From: an uncultured Pseudoflavonifractor sp.
Lineage (GTDB): Bacteria; Bacillota; Clostridia; Oscillospirales; Oscillospiraceae
DNA length: 64,000 nt
Direction: 5' to 3'
Assembly: GCA_947651395.1 (NCBI GenBank)
Contig: CANSYW010000008.1
Span: 1 to 64,000, forward strand
Part shown: piece by piece, positions 16,658 through 24,138 of the stretch
How positions within the stretch are numbered: position 1 is the stretch's first letter
Layout of the letters: every line of letters starts with the position of its first letter
Program-made: the position numbers and the translations under genes
Notes under the pieces: model-generated
What the model was told of the DNA's origin: nothing
The model's input: only the letters and a program-made list of their open reading frames with translations
Database searches by the model: none

Positions 16658-16958
16658 GAGGCTCACCTCTTTCTCTAATATGCTCTATATAGTCCCACGG
16701 CGTTGGCGGCGGAGCCGCCCCGAGCCGAAGGCCGCCACAAAGTGCGGCCTGAAGGTCACAGGCTTGGAGGAGAGCAGCCCGGGGAGAGATCCAATGGGAG
16801 GGGGGCCGCAGTCCCCCTCCCTTGGTCGTTGAAAGGGGGTTTCCAAAGGGGGGAAGAATCGAAACTTCCCCCCTTTGGGGGTTTCGGGGGTTCCAAGGGG
16901 GCCGCTTTGGCCGCAAAGCGGTCCCCTTGGGGGATCGCCCCTGTCGGGGCAGAAAGTA
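16658..16958 (-). repeat. Hairpin-rich intergenic region before mutS
   Basis: These 301 bases between the XRE gene and mutS hold no gene but a string of strong stem-loops. They include GGCGG-cggag-CCGCC at 16710, AGGCCGC/GCGGCCT at 16731-16754, and GGGAGGGGG/CCCCCTCCC at about 16796-16824. A long CCAAAGGGGGGAAG stem lies at 16851-16885, and a CCAAGGGG-GCCGCTTTG stem with its complement at about 16894-16931. The last two repeat the GCAAAGCGG theme found after rnhA and aspS. Promoter elements for mutS are not obvious. Either a repeat cluster or a highly structured leader. Confidence 0.6.
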
Positions 16959-17168
16959 TTACCTCTTATTTGAAAGCCCCAGCAGGTAGTCGGTGGAGAC
17001 CCCAAAATACCGGGCAAAGTCCGCAATAAAGGGCGCCCGGGGATCCCGCTCATTCCCCTCGTAGCGCTGATAACTGAGCCATGCTACACCCAACACCTTT
17101 GCCATGGCCTCTTGACTGAGTTTTCGTTCCTTGCGGAGCTCCCGCATACGTTGCGCTAAGATTTCCAT
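16959..17168 (-). CDS. Small XRE-family HTH regulator
   Basis: A 69-residue protein that is essentially one HTH_3/Cro-C1 domain (residues 5-62: RMRELRKERKLSQEAMAKVL, then an ARYFGVSTDYLLG end). RBS AGGGGGAG precedes the ATG. It is divergent from a 71-residue protein gene at 17230, with only about 60 bases between, where shared operator control is likely. It has no ligand-binding or oligomerisation domain. Confidence 0.85.
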   Translation of the reverse strand: MEILAQRMRELRKERKLSQEAMAKVLGVAWLSYQRYEGNERDPRAPFIADFARYFGVSTDYLLGLSNKR

Positions 17169-17177
17169 AGCTCCCCC

Positions 17178-17206
17178 TTGACATATCCGAACGGTTATGA
17201 TATTTT
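17178..17206 (+). promoter_or_regulatory. Possible promoter/operator in the divergent gap
   Basis: TTGACA (17178-17183), 17 bases, TATTTT (17201-17206) precedes the plus-strand small gene. An imperfect palindrome GGT-TATGATATTTTATT-ACC (17193-17212) overlaps it and could be the site of the neighbouring XRE protein. Confidence 0.45.
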
Positions 17207-17229
17207 ATTACCAAACGGAGATGATACGC

Positions 17230-17445
17230 ATGTTTGACATTATAACGGAACTCTACTATCTTGTCGACGAAAACCTACCTGTCTACAAGTATTCCGACGA
17301 TGCGGAACGGGCTCTGGAAGCTACCCTTTCTCCTGAACAACGCAAATTGTTTGAGGATTATCAGATGGAAGTCTCCCGTCGGGACGATGCCGAACGACGG
17401 ATCCTCTTCGACTATCTGGTAAAGCTGGGCCTTCACATCCCTTAG
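17230..17445 (+). CDS. Small protein of unknown function next to XRE regulator
   Basis: A 71-residue acidic, helical protein (MFDIITELYYLVDENLPVYK start, YLVKLGLHIP end) with a central LSPEQRKLFEDYQ helix. The ATG at 17230 is preferred because CGGAG lies nine bases upstream; an upstream in-frame ATG has no such site. It resembles in layout the small clostridial proteins grouped as DUF6809, but I am not certain. It is divergently paired with the XRE regulator, which suggests regulation by it. No toxin signature is visible. Confidence 0.65.
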   Translation: MFDIITELYYLVDENLPVYKYSDDAERALEATLSPEQRKLFEDYQMEVSRRDDAERRILFDYLVKLGLHIP

Positions 17446-17486
17446 ACCAGTTTCCACTCTCTGAGTACGAGCTGTCCGTAAGCGGC

Positions 17487-18911
17487 TTAGCCGCCAACGG
17501 ACAGCCGGCCCCACAGCGACCAGGTGTTGGCCCCGGTGACGGTCACGTCCTGATAGGTGCCGATGAGGCTCTCCTCCCCCGCCTCCAGGCGCACCAGCCG
17601 GTTGCCCGGGGTGCGGGCGGTGAGGGCGAAGCCCTCCTCCTGACACACTCCGTCCACCAGGCACCGGACGGTCTTGCCGATATAGGCGGCGTGCTTTTGG
17701 GCGGAGATGGCGTTCTGGGCGTCCACCAGCCGCTGGAAGTTGGCCTTCTTTTGGGCCATGGGCATGGGATCCTCCATTTTGGCGGCGGGGGTGCCCTCCC
17801 GGGAGGAGAAGATAAAGGTGAACAGGGCGTCGAAGCCCACCTCCTCCACCAGGGAGAGGGTGTCCTCAAACTCCGCTGTGGTCTCCCCGGGGAAGCCCAC
17901 GATCACGTCGGAGGTGATGACCACGTGGGGGATCTGCTCCCGGAGGGCGCGCACCTTCTCCAGGTAGCCGGAGCGGTCATAGATCCGGTTCATGGCCTTG
18001 AGCACCCGGTCATTGCCCGACTGGAAGGGCAGATGGAACACGGGGGCCACCTTCTCGCACCGGGCCATGGTCTCAAAGAGCTTTTGGGAGGCGTCCTTGG
18101 GGTGGGAGGTCATGAACCGGATGAGAAACTCCCCGGGGATGGCGTTGACCTGCTCCAGAAGATCGGCAAAGTCCGTGTTGAGGCCCAGATCTTTGCCGTA
18201 GGAGTTCACGTTCTGACCCAGCAGGGTGATCTCCTTATACCCCGCCTGAGCCAGCTCACGGCACTCGGCGAGAATGTCCTCCGGCAGCCGGGAGCGCTCC
18301 CGGCCCCGGACGTAGGGCACGATGCAGTAGGTGCAGAAGTTGTTGCACCCGTACATGATGGACACCCAGGCCTTCACCCCGTTCTGCCGCTCCACGGGAA
18401 TACCCTCGGCGATGGAGCCGGGCTCGTCGGCGTTTTCAAACACCCGGCCCCTTCTGGTAAACACCCGGTAGAGAAGCTCGGGAAATTTCCACAGGGCATG
18501 GGGGCCAAAGACAAGGTCCACATGACGGTAGGACTGGCGGAGCTTCTCCGCCACATGCTCCTCCTGGGCCATGCAGCCGCACAGGCAGATGATCTGGCCC
18601 GGATGCCGCCGCTTGGCGTGAACCAGGGCCCCCACGTTGCCCAGCACCCGATCCTCGGCGTGCTCCCGAATGGCGCAGGTATTGATAACAATGACGTCGG
18701 CGGCGTTTTCGTCGGTGGTAAAGCCGTAGCCCATGGCCCGGAGATAGCCCCGCAGCCGCTCGGAGTCGGCCTCGTTCTGCTGACAGCCGTAAGTGTCCAC
18801 ATAGGCCAGGGGGGTCTGGGCCCTGGCGGAGAGCAGTTCGCTCATCTTTTCGCAGAACTCCCGCTGGCGGGCGATCTCCTGTTCCGAAACCCGTGTAGTC
18901 TGCCTCTCCAC
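17487..18911 (-). CDS. miaB: tRNA-2-methylthio-N6-dimethylallyladenosine synthase MiaB
   Basis: A 474-residue radical-SAM methylthiotransferase that adds the 2-methylthio group to i6A37 of tRNAs reading UNN codons. The N-terminal UPF0004 domain carries YGCQQNEADSE and two further Cys (INTCAIRE, CLCGCMAQ) for the auxiliary 4Fe-4S cluster. The radical-SAM domain has CNNFCTYCIVP (the CX3CX2C cluster). A TRAM RNA-binding domain ends the protein. Start is GTG with GGAGGG upstream. It is upstream of mutS, but its usual partner miaA is not in the window. Confidence 0.96.
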   Translation of the reverse strand: MERQTTRVSEQEIARQREFCEKMSELLSARAQTPLAYVDTYGCQQNEADSERLRGYLRAMGYGFTTDENAADVIVINTCAIREHAEDRVLGNVGALVHAKRRHPGQIICLCGCMAQEEHVAEKLRQSYRHVDLVFGPHALWKFPELLYRVFTRRGRVFENADEPGSIAEGIPVERQNGVKAWVSIMYGCNNFCTYCIVPYVRGRERSRLPEDILAECRELAQAGYKEITLLGQNVNSYGKDLGLNTDFADLLEQVNAIPGEFLIRFMTSHPKDASQKLFETMARCEKVAPVFHLPFQSGNDRVLKAMNRIYDRSGYLEKVRALREQIPHVVITSDVIVGFPGETTAEFEDTLSLVEEVGFDALFTFIFSSREGTPAAKMEDPMPMAQKKANFQRLVDAQNAISAQKHAAYIGKTVRCLVDGVCQEEGFALTARTPGNRLVRLEAGEESLIGTYQDVTVTGANTWSLWGRLSVGG

Positions 18912-18954
18912 GCCGTTCTCCCTCCCCTTTGTACTGCGATCCCTTAATTAAGAA

Positions 18955-18983
18955 AGCATACCATTTTTCCCGACAAAATTCAA
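18955..18983 (-). promoter_or_regulatory. Sigma-A promoter of miaB
   Basis: On the minus strand TTGAAT (18983-18978), 17 bases, TATGCT (18960-18955) stands about 45 bases before the miaB GTG. Confidence 0.65.
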
Positions 18984-19021
18984 GGACAGGGGACGCTTTT
19001 CAGGAAAAGATTTTTGGCAAT

Positions 19022-19062
19022 AAAGGGGGGACGCCGGAATGCTCCGGCGTCCCTCCTTTTAT
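19022..19062 (-). terminator. Terminator of the pdaB-like gene
   Basis: An 11-bp GC-rich stem (19028-19038 with 19043-19053) with T-rich sequence on both sides follows the pdaB-like stop on the minus strand. Confidence 0.8.
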
Positions 19063-19072
19063 CTTTTCCCGC

Positions 19073-19846
19073 TCACTGTCCCGTGGCCGCCAGCTGGCGG
19101 CCGGTGTGGTCGATGGTGTAGTCGGTGTTGTATTCCCCGGGCAGGATCAGCTCCGAGATGGGCACAAAGGTATAGCCCTGGCCCAGCAGGGTCTCCAGGA
19201 TGGCGGGCAGGGCCTCGGGGGTGTGGAGGGCGGCATTGTGGAACAGGACGATGGAGCCCGCCTGGGCCTTTCCCGTCACCCGCTTGGTGATCTCCGGCGC
19301 GCTCAGATCCTTCCAGTCCAGGGAGTCCACATCCCACTGGATGGGCTCCATCCCCGCGGCCCGTATGGAGGTGATCACGTTGTCGTCATACTCCCCGTAG
19401 GGGGGCCGGATGAGGGTGGGACGCACCCCGGTCACCGCCTCGATCTTGTCGTTGCAGGCGTTGCAGTCGGCGATGATCTCCTCCCGGCTGAGCTGGGAGA
19501 GATGATCGTGGTGGTTGGAGTGGTTCATCACCTCATGGCCCGCGTCATGGAGGGCCTTCACGGATTCGGGGTATTTGTCCACCCACTCCCCCACCACAAA
19601 AAAGGTGGCCTTCACCTGGTACTTGCCCAAAATGTCGATGAGCTGCTGGGTGTCCTCGTTGCCCCAGGCGGCGTCAAAGGAGATGGAGATCATCTTCTGA
19701 TCCCGCTCCACGCAGTAGATGGGCAGCTGCCGGGCCGTGGCCGAGGCCGTCACCGCCGGATAATTCACCGCCCCGAACATCACCGCCGCCGCCAGCACGC
19801 ACCCCGCCGCCGTCGCCCGGCGCCGGTTCAATACAAACAATTTCAT
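19073..19846 (-). CDS. PdaB-like polysaccharide deacetylase
   Basis: A 257-residue secreted NodB-fold protein with an N-terminal signal/anchor helix (about 10-32). The order of motifs is that of the spore protein PdaB: SFDAAWGNEDT in place of the usual TFDDG, then HEVMNHSNHH (metal His pair), RPPYGEYD and LFHNAALHT. PdaB homologues act on peptidoglycan and are needed for stable spore cortex. The altered first motif raises the question whether it is a typical deacetylase. It has its own terminator. RBS GGAGGGG precedes the ATG. Confidence 0.88.
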   Translation of the reverse strand: MKLFVLNRRRATAAGCVLAAAVMFGAVNYPAVTASATARQLPIYCVERDQKMISISFDAAWGNEDTQQLIDILGKYQVKATFFVVGEWVDKYPESVKALHDAGHEVMNHSNHHDHLSQLSREEIIADCNACNDKIEAVTGVRPTLIRPPYGEYDDNVITSIRAAGMEPIQWDVDSLDWKDLSAPEITKRVTGKAQAGSIVLFHNAALHTPEALPAILETLLGQGYTFVPISELILPGEYNTDYTIDHTGRQLAATGQ

Positions 19847-19925
19847 AAGACCCCTCCTCCGTCATTCTGTCCCATCTATATGACGCTCCACCGGCCCGCC
19901 ATGCGGGGGAGGGCTGAAAAATCCG

Positions 19926-20138
19926 TCAGGGCAGGGGAGGGCGGGCCTGTCCCCCCTCCGGGTCAGGCCCCGGAGCGCCCTGTCCCCGTTCCCGCAAAAG
20001 CGCCTCCATGGCCTCCCGGTGGGGCCCCACCACCAGCTGGGCCCAGCGCAGCAGCTTCTCGCTGGGAAAGGCCCCGTAGCGCTCTTTCAGCTCGGCCAGA
20101 TCCTCCATCTGGGCCAGCGACCGCTCCTGTGATCCCAT
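19926..20138 (-). CDS. Small hypothetical protein, divergent to XRE regulator
   Basis: A 70-residue protein with a charged helical N-terminal half (QMEDLAELKERYGAFPSEK) and a Gly/Pro-rich tail. I recognise no family. GAGGGG precedes the ATG. It is read divergently from an XRE regulator gene at 20251 across an AT-rich palindrome, an arrangement that suggests control by that regulator. Small size makes it less certain as a real gene. Confidence 0.5.
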   Translation of the reverse strand: MGSQERSLAQMEDLAELKERYGAFPSEKLLRWAQLVVGPHREAMEALLRERGQGAPGPDPEGGQARPPLP

Positions 20139-20166
20139 CCGATCCCCTCTTTTCTCTGTTTATTTT

Positions 20167-20191
20167 TATAAATATAACATAAATATTTATA
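20167..20191. promoter_or_regulatory. AT-rich palindrome between divergent genes
   Basis: TATAAATA (20167-20174) and TATTTATA (20184-20191) form a perfect 8-bp inverted repeat with a 9-base centre, in the only strongly AT-rich stretch nearby. This is a plausible operator for the XRE protein at 20251 and may overlap both promoters. Confidence 0.5.
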
Positions 20192-20250
20192 GATGTAAAC
20201 ACAGACCTTTCTTTTTGCTATGGTAATAAAAAAACGGGTGAGGTATTTTT

Positions 20251-20559
20251 ATGGAGATAGGGAAACGGATCGTACAGCTGCGGGAGGACAGAGGCTGGAC
20301 CACCAACCGCCTGGCCAATCTCTGCGGCCTGTCCCAGAGCTTTCTGCGCTCGGTGGAGCTGGGGGAGAAGGGGATCTCAGTGGAGAGCCTGGAGCTGGTG
20401 TGCCAGTCCCTGGGGATCTCCCTGCGCGGCTTTTTCGACGTCCCCGTCCAAAACGAGGGAGCGCAGGAGGCCCTGCGCCGGCGCGTGGAGGCCCTGAACC
20501 TCCGCCAGCAGGCCGCTCTGGCCGCCTTTTTGGCCGCCATGGAGGAGGCCGGGGGCTGA
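20251..20559 (+). CDS. XRE-family HTH regulator
   Basis: A 102-residue protein. Residues 4-62 form a Cro/C1 HTH domain (RIVQLREDRGWTTNRLANL, then SQSFLRSVELGEKGISVESL). The C-terminal 35 residues are an Arg/Ala-rich helix. The HTH is of the SinR/Xre size class. It is upstream of a YtvI-like membrane protein gene and divergent from a small hypothetical gene. Regulatory targets are unknown. Confidence 0.85.
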   Translation: MEIGKRIVQLREDRGWTTNRLANLCGLSQSFLRSVELGEKGISVESLELVCQSLGISLRGFFDVPVQNEGAQEALRRRVEALNLRQQAALAAFLAAMEEAGG

Positions 20560-20655
20560 GCGCCCCATATTTTTCTTTCTTTTTCCCGTGTTGTGGTATA
20601 CTATTTTCGTACGTGAAAGGGTACCCCTGAGCAACCTACAAAGGAGAGAGCGTCC

Positions 20656-21858
20656 ATGAATGAACTCACCTGGCCCCAGCGGGGCCGTCTCTGGCTGCGG
20701 CTGGGCCTTCGGCTGATCCTGGTGGTGCTGGGGCTCTGGGCCCTGGTTCGGCTGGGCCCTCCTCTTTTTTCCCTCTTCGCCCCCTTTGTGCTGGCCCTGG
20801 TGATGGCCTGGCTTCTTTCACCGGCGGTGAGCTGGCTTCACAGCCATTGGGGCACCTCCCGGCGCTTTTTGTCCCTGGCCCTTCTGCTGCTGGTCTTTGC
20901 CGCCCTGTCCGCGGCCCTTTGGGCCCTGCTCTCGGCGGCGGGCCGGGAGCTCATGTCTCTGGCGGGGAACTGGGAGGCTCTGGTGGCCTCCCTTCAGGGG
21001 GTGTCCGACTCCATGGGCCACACCTTCTCCCGGCTGATGGCCCACCTTCCCGCCGGCGCCCAGGAAGCGGCGGAGAGTCTGATGGCCCAGTTTTTTCAAT
21101 GGCTGGAGACCGTTTTCCCCACCCTTCTCTCCGCCTCCATGGACTATCTGGCCGGGGTGGCCAAGGGGGTGCCCTCCTTTACGGTTTCAGCGGTGGTCTT
21201 TGTTATGGCCGCCTACTTCATTACCGCGGACTATCCCCGGCTGCGCGCCGGCCTGGCCGACCGGCTCCCCAGTGGGCCCCGCTCCTTCCTCTCCCTGGTG
21301 AAGCGGGCCGCCTCGGCGGGCTTCGGCGGCTATGTGAAGGCGGAGTTCATCCTCTCCATCGGCGTCTTTTTCATCCTGCTGGGCGGCTTTCTCCTGATCC
21401 ATCAGCCCTACGCCCTGCTGCTGGCTTTGGCCCTGGCGGTGCTGGATTTTATCCCCATCATCGGCTCAGGTACCGCCATGGTGCCCTGGGCCGCCGTGGA
21501 TCTGCTCACCGGGCAGTTCCGCCACGCCGTGGGGCTGATGGTGGTCTGGGGCCTGGTGGCCCTGTTCCGGCGGCTGGCTGAGCCCAAGGCCCTGGGGGAT
21601 CAGACCGGTCTGTCCCCCATCCTGTCCCTGATCAGCGTCTATGTGGGCATGAAGGCGGCGGGAGTCCCGGGCATGGTGCTGGGGCCCGTTTTGTGTCTGG
21701 TGGCTCTGAATGTGGGCCGCTCCGGGGTGCTGGACAACACCCTCGCCGACATAAAGCTGGCCGCCCGGGATCTGTCCGCCATCCTGCAGAACCGGGAGGG
21801 GCCACAGCCTCCCTTCCCCGGAGGTGGTTTTCCCCCGGCCTCCGGAAAGAAAATTTAA
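20656..21858 (+). CDS. AI-2E/PerM-family transporter, YtvI-like
   Basis: A 400-residue polytopic protein of the PF01594 family with about eight transmembrane helices. The N-terminal pair (about 15-60) and the conserved C-terminal block (LAVLDFIPIIGSGTAMVPWA and later VPGMVLGPVLCLV) fit the sporulation membrane protein YtvI. RBS AAAGGAGAG precedes the ATG. Substrate and direction of transport are not known for this branch. A TATACT at 20597-20602 is a possible -10, but the -35 is poor, which would suit a sporulation sigma factor (inference). Confidence 0.85.
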   Translation: MNELTWPQRGRLWLRLGLRLILVVLGLWALVRLGPPLFSLFAPFVLALVMAWLLSPAVSWLHSHWGTSRRFLSLALLLLVFAALSAALWALLSAAGRELMSLAGNWEALVASLQGVSDSMGHTFSRLMAHLPAGAQEAAESLMAQFFQWLETVFPTLLSASMDYLAGVAKGVPSFTVSAVVFVMAAYFITADYPRLRAGLADRLPSGPRSFLSLVKRAASAGFGGYVKAEFILSIGVFFILLGGFLLIHQPYALLLALALAVLDFIPIIGSGTAMVPWAAVDLLTGQFRHAVGLMVVWGLVALFRRLAEPKALGDQTGLSPILSLISVYVGMKAAGVPGMVLGPVLCLVALNVGRSGVLDNTLADIKLAARDLSAILQNREGPQPPFPGGGFPPASGKKI

Positions 21859-21883
21859 AATTCCCACCATATTTCTTCATTTT

Positions 21884-21912
21884 TTGGACACATTTCCAAG
21901 GTATCGTATAGG
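21884..21912 (+). promoter_or_regulatory. Probable promoter of the HtrA-like gene
   Basis: TTGGAC (21884-21889), 17 bases, TATAGG (21907-21912), about 40 bases before the start codon. Confidence 0.5.
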
Positions 21913-21951
21913 CTGTTCCAAGGGAAACTCACTACAAAGGAGCGAAGAGAT

Positions 21952-23274
21952 ATGTACTATAACGACTACAACCGTATGCGGGATGAGGACTACCTTCCGG
22001 TGGACTCCTTCCGGGTGGACGATATGCCTCCCAAGGCCCCAAAAAAGAAGGGCAGGGGAGTGAAAATTGCCGCTTTGTGCCTTGCCTGCGCCCTGGTGGG
22101 CGGTGTGGGCGGGGTGGCCGCCGGCCGGATACTGCCGGTGGGCTCTACCACCCTCTACACCGGGGAGCATCCCCCTGTGGCGGTGAATATGTCCAACGTC
22201 ACCGCCGACCAGCCCATGTCCGGCGCCCAGGTCTACGCCGCCAACGTCAATTCCACCGTGGGTATCACCACCGAGCTGGTCACCACCAACTTCTGGGGCC
22301 AGCAGGTGAAGGGAGCCGCCGCCGGCTCCGGCTTTGTCATCAGCCGGGACGGCTATGTCCTCACCAACTACCACGTCATTGACGGCGCCTCCGCCATCCA
22401 GGTGGCCTTTGCCGACGGGACCGCCTACCCCGCCACCCTGGTGGGGGGCGAGCAGGCCAACGACATCGCCGTTTTGAAGATCGACGCCGACGACCTCACC
22501 CCCGTGGTTCTGGGGGACTCGGACAATCTGGTGGTGGGGGAGCAGGTGTGCGCCATCGGCAACCCCCTGGGTGAGCTGACCTTTACCTTTACCTCCGGCT
22601 ACGTCTCCGCCCGGGACCGCTCCATCACCATGGAAAACGGCGAAATCATGAACATGCTCCAGACCGACACCGCCATCAACTCCGGCAACTCCGGCGGGCC
22701 CTTGTTCAACATGTACGGCCAGGTCATCGGCATCACCACCGCCAAGTACTCCAGCTCTTCCTCCTCCAGCGCCAGTGTGGAGGGCATCGGCTTCGCCATC
22801 CCCATCAATGATATCCGGGATATGGTCAAGGACATCATGGAGAAGGGCTATGTCACCGGCAAGCCCAACGTGGGTATCCTCATGGAAAACGTCTCCTCCG
22901 AGGCCACGGCGCGCTACGGCATCCCCGCGGGGGCCTATATCGCCGCCGTGCTGGACGGCTCCTGCGCCGACAAGGCGGGGCTCCAGACCGGAGACATTGT
23001 CACCGCCGTGGACTCTACCGCCGTCACCAACCGGGAACAGCTCAAGTCGGCGGTAAAGAACTACAAGGCCGGGGACACGGTGACCTTCACCGTCTACCGG
23101 GAGGGCCAGAACCTGGATCTGACCATCACTCTGGACGAGGTCACCCGGGAGCGGGACGAGGCCATGACGGAGCTCCAGAGCCAGTACCAGCAGGCCCTGC
23201 AGCCCACCCAACAGCAGCAACAGCAGCCCTCCAACGGCTACGGCAACTGGCCCTTTAATTTCTTCGGCTGGTAA
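21952..23274 (+). CDS. HtrA/DegP-type S1C serine protease
   Basis: A 440-residue membrane-anchored quality-control protease. A cytoplasmic acidic/basic N-terminus and one transmembrane helix (about 37-60) precede a trypsin-like domain. Its triad is visible: His in TNYHVIDG, Asp in ANDIAVLKID and Ser in INSGNSGGPL. A single PDZ domain (about 300-385, beginning PNVGILMENVSS) and a Gln-rich tail follow. HtrA proteins degrade misfolded exported proteins under envelope stress. It is monocistronic, with a terminator shared with the convergent khpB. Confidence 0.95.
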   Translation: MYYNDYNRMRDEDYLPVDSFRVDDMPPKAPKKKGRGVKIAALCLACALVGGVGGVAAGRILPVGSTTLYTGEHPPVAVNMSNVTADQPMSGAQVYAANVNSTVGITTELVTTNFWGQQVKGAAAGSGFVISRDGYVLTNYHVIDGASAIQVAFADGTAYPATLVGGEQANDIAVLKIDADDLTPVVLGDSDNLVVGEQVCAIGNPLGELTFTFTSGYVSARDRSITMENGEIMNMLQTDTAINSGNSGGPLFNMYGQVIGITTAKYSSSSSSSASVEGIGFAIPINDIRDMVKDIMEKGYVTGKPNVGILMENVSSEATARYGIPAGAYIAAVLDGSCADKAGLQTGDIVTAVDSTAVTNREQLKSAVKNYKAGDTVTFTVYREGQNLDLTITLDEVTRERDEAMTELQSQYQQALQPTQQQQQQPSNGYGNWPFNFFGW

Positions 23275-23291
23275 GAGCATCTATCCCAAAC

Positions 23292-23336
23292 AAAAAACAG
23301 GCGTCACCCTTTGGGTGACGCCTGTTTTGGCTTTTT
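23292..23336. terminator. Bidirectional terminator between htrA-like gene and khpB
   Basis: A 16-bp stem (23294-23309 with 23313-23328) flanked by A and T tracts between convergent genes. Confidence 0.9.
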
Positions 23337-24110
23337 TTACTCCTGGCTGTAGGCCACCACCGTGCGGCGGTTGGGCTCCACGCCCACCGAATAGGTGGTG
23401 ACGCCGGGATAGTCCTGAAGGGCGGTATGTACCACATGACGCTCATAGGCGTTCATGGGCTCCAGGGTCATGTTCCGGCGGTAGCGCACCACCTTGTCCG
23501 CCACCCGGCGGGCCATGCGCTCCAGGGACTCCTCCCGCTTGGAGCGGTAGCCCTCGGCGTCCACACGGACCCGGATCCGCTTGGCCTGGCCGTGGTTCAC
23601 GGCGTAGCCGGTGAGCTGCTGGATGGCGTCCAGGGTCTCGCCCCGGCGACCGATGACCGCGCCCAGGTTCTCTCCCACCAGCTCCACCAGGTAGTTGCCC
23701 TCATCGTCCACGCTCACCTGGGGCACGGCGGAGACCTCCATGCGCTCCAGAAGGCCGGTGAGGAAGTCCAGGATCCTGGCGGCCTTGTCGTCGTCAGCGG
23801 GGGCGGGGGAGAGGGAGGCGCCGGAGGATCCCTCCGTTTCAAGACGCGCCTCCACAGCCTCTTCCGGGGAAGCTTCCACAGCGGCCTCCACGACCGCCAC
23901 CGGAGCAACCGCCGGGGTCTGGGGCTCGTCGTCGGGGGCCTCATAGCTCACCTTCACCTTGGCGGGGGTGCCGCCGATGCCCAGGAAGCCGGGCTTGGCC
24001 AGCTCCAGCACCTCCACGGAGACCTCCTCCCGGGACAGGCCCAGCTGGCTCAGGGCGGCGGCGACCGCCGCCTCCTCGGTCTTGCCGGTGCTCTCAATAA
24101 ACTTGATCAT
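23337..24110 (-). CDS. khpB: RNA-binding protein KhpB (Jag)
   Basis: A 257-residue KhpB/Jag/EloR-type protein. The N-terminal Jag-N domain (about 1-52, TGKTEEAAVAAALSQLGL) is followed by an acidic Ala/Glu linker. A KH domain (about 110-180, with VIGRRGETLDAIQQL) and a C-terminal R3H domain (RVADKVVRYRRNMTLEPMNAYERHVVHTA region) complete it. It works with KhpA in RNA binding and in control of cell elongation. The ATG at 24110 has AGAGGAG upstream; the 96 residues of the longer frame are a Pro/Arg artefact. It closes the conserved rpmH-rnpA-yidD-yidC-khpB operon. Confidence 0.96.
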   Translation of the reverse strand: MIKFIESTGKTEEAAVAAALSQLGLSREEVSVEVLELAKPGFLGIGGTPAKVKVSYEAPDDEPQTPAVAPVAVVEAAVEASPEEAVEARLETEGSSGASLSPAPADDDKAARILDFLTGLLERMEVSAVPQVSVDDEGNYLVELVGENLGAVIGRRGETLDAIQQLTGYAVNHGQAKRIRVRVDAEGYRSKREESLERMARRVADKVVRYRRNMTLEPMNAYERHVVHTALQDYPGVTTYSVGVEPNRRTVVAYSQE

Positions 24111-24138
24111 GATCGTTTTCTCCTCTCTTGAGAAGGTA

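Noticed and set aside
14021-16678. An 885-codon plus-strand frame opposite mutS
   Set aside because: Antisense shadow of mutS, with the low-complexity composition typical of such frames.
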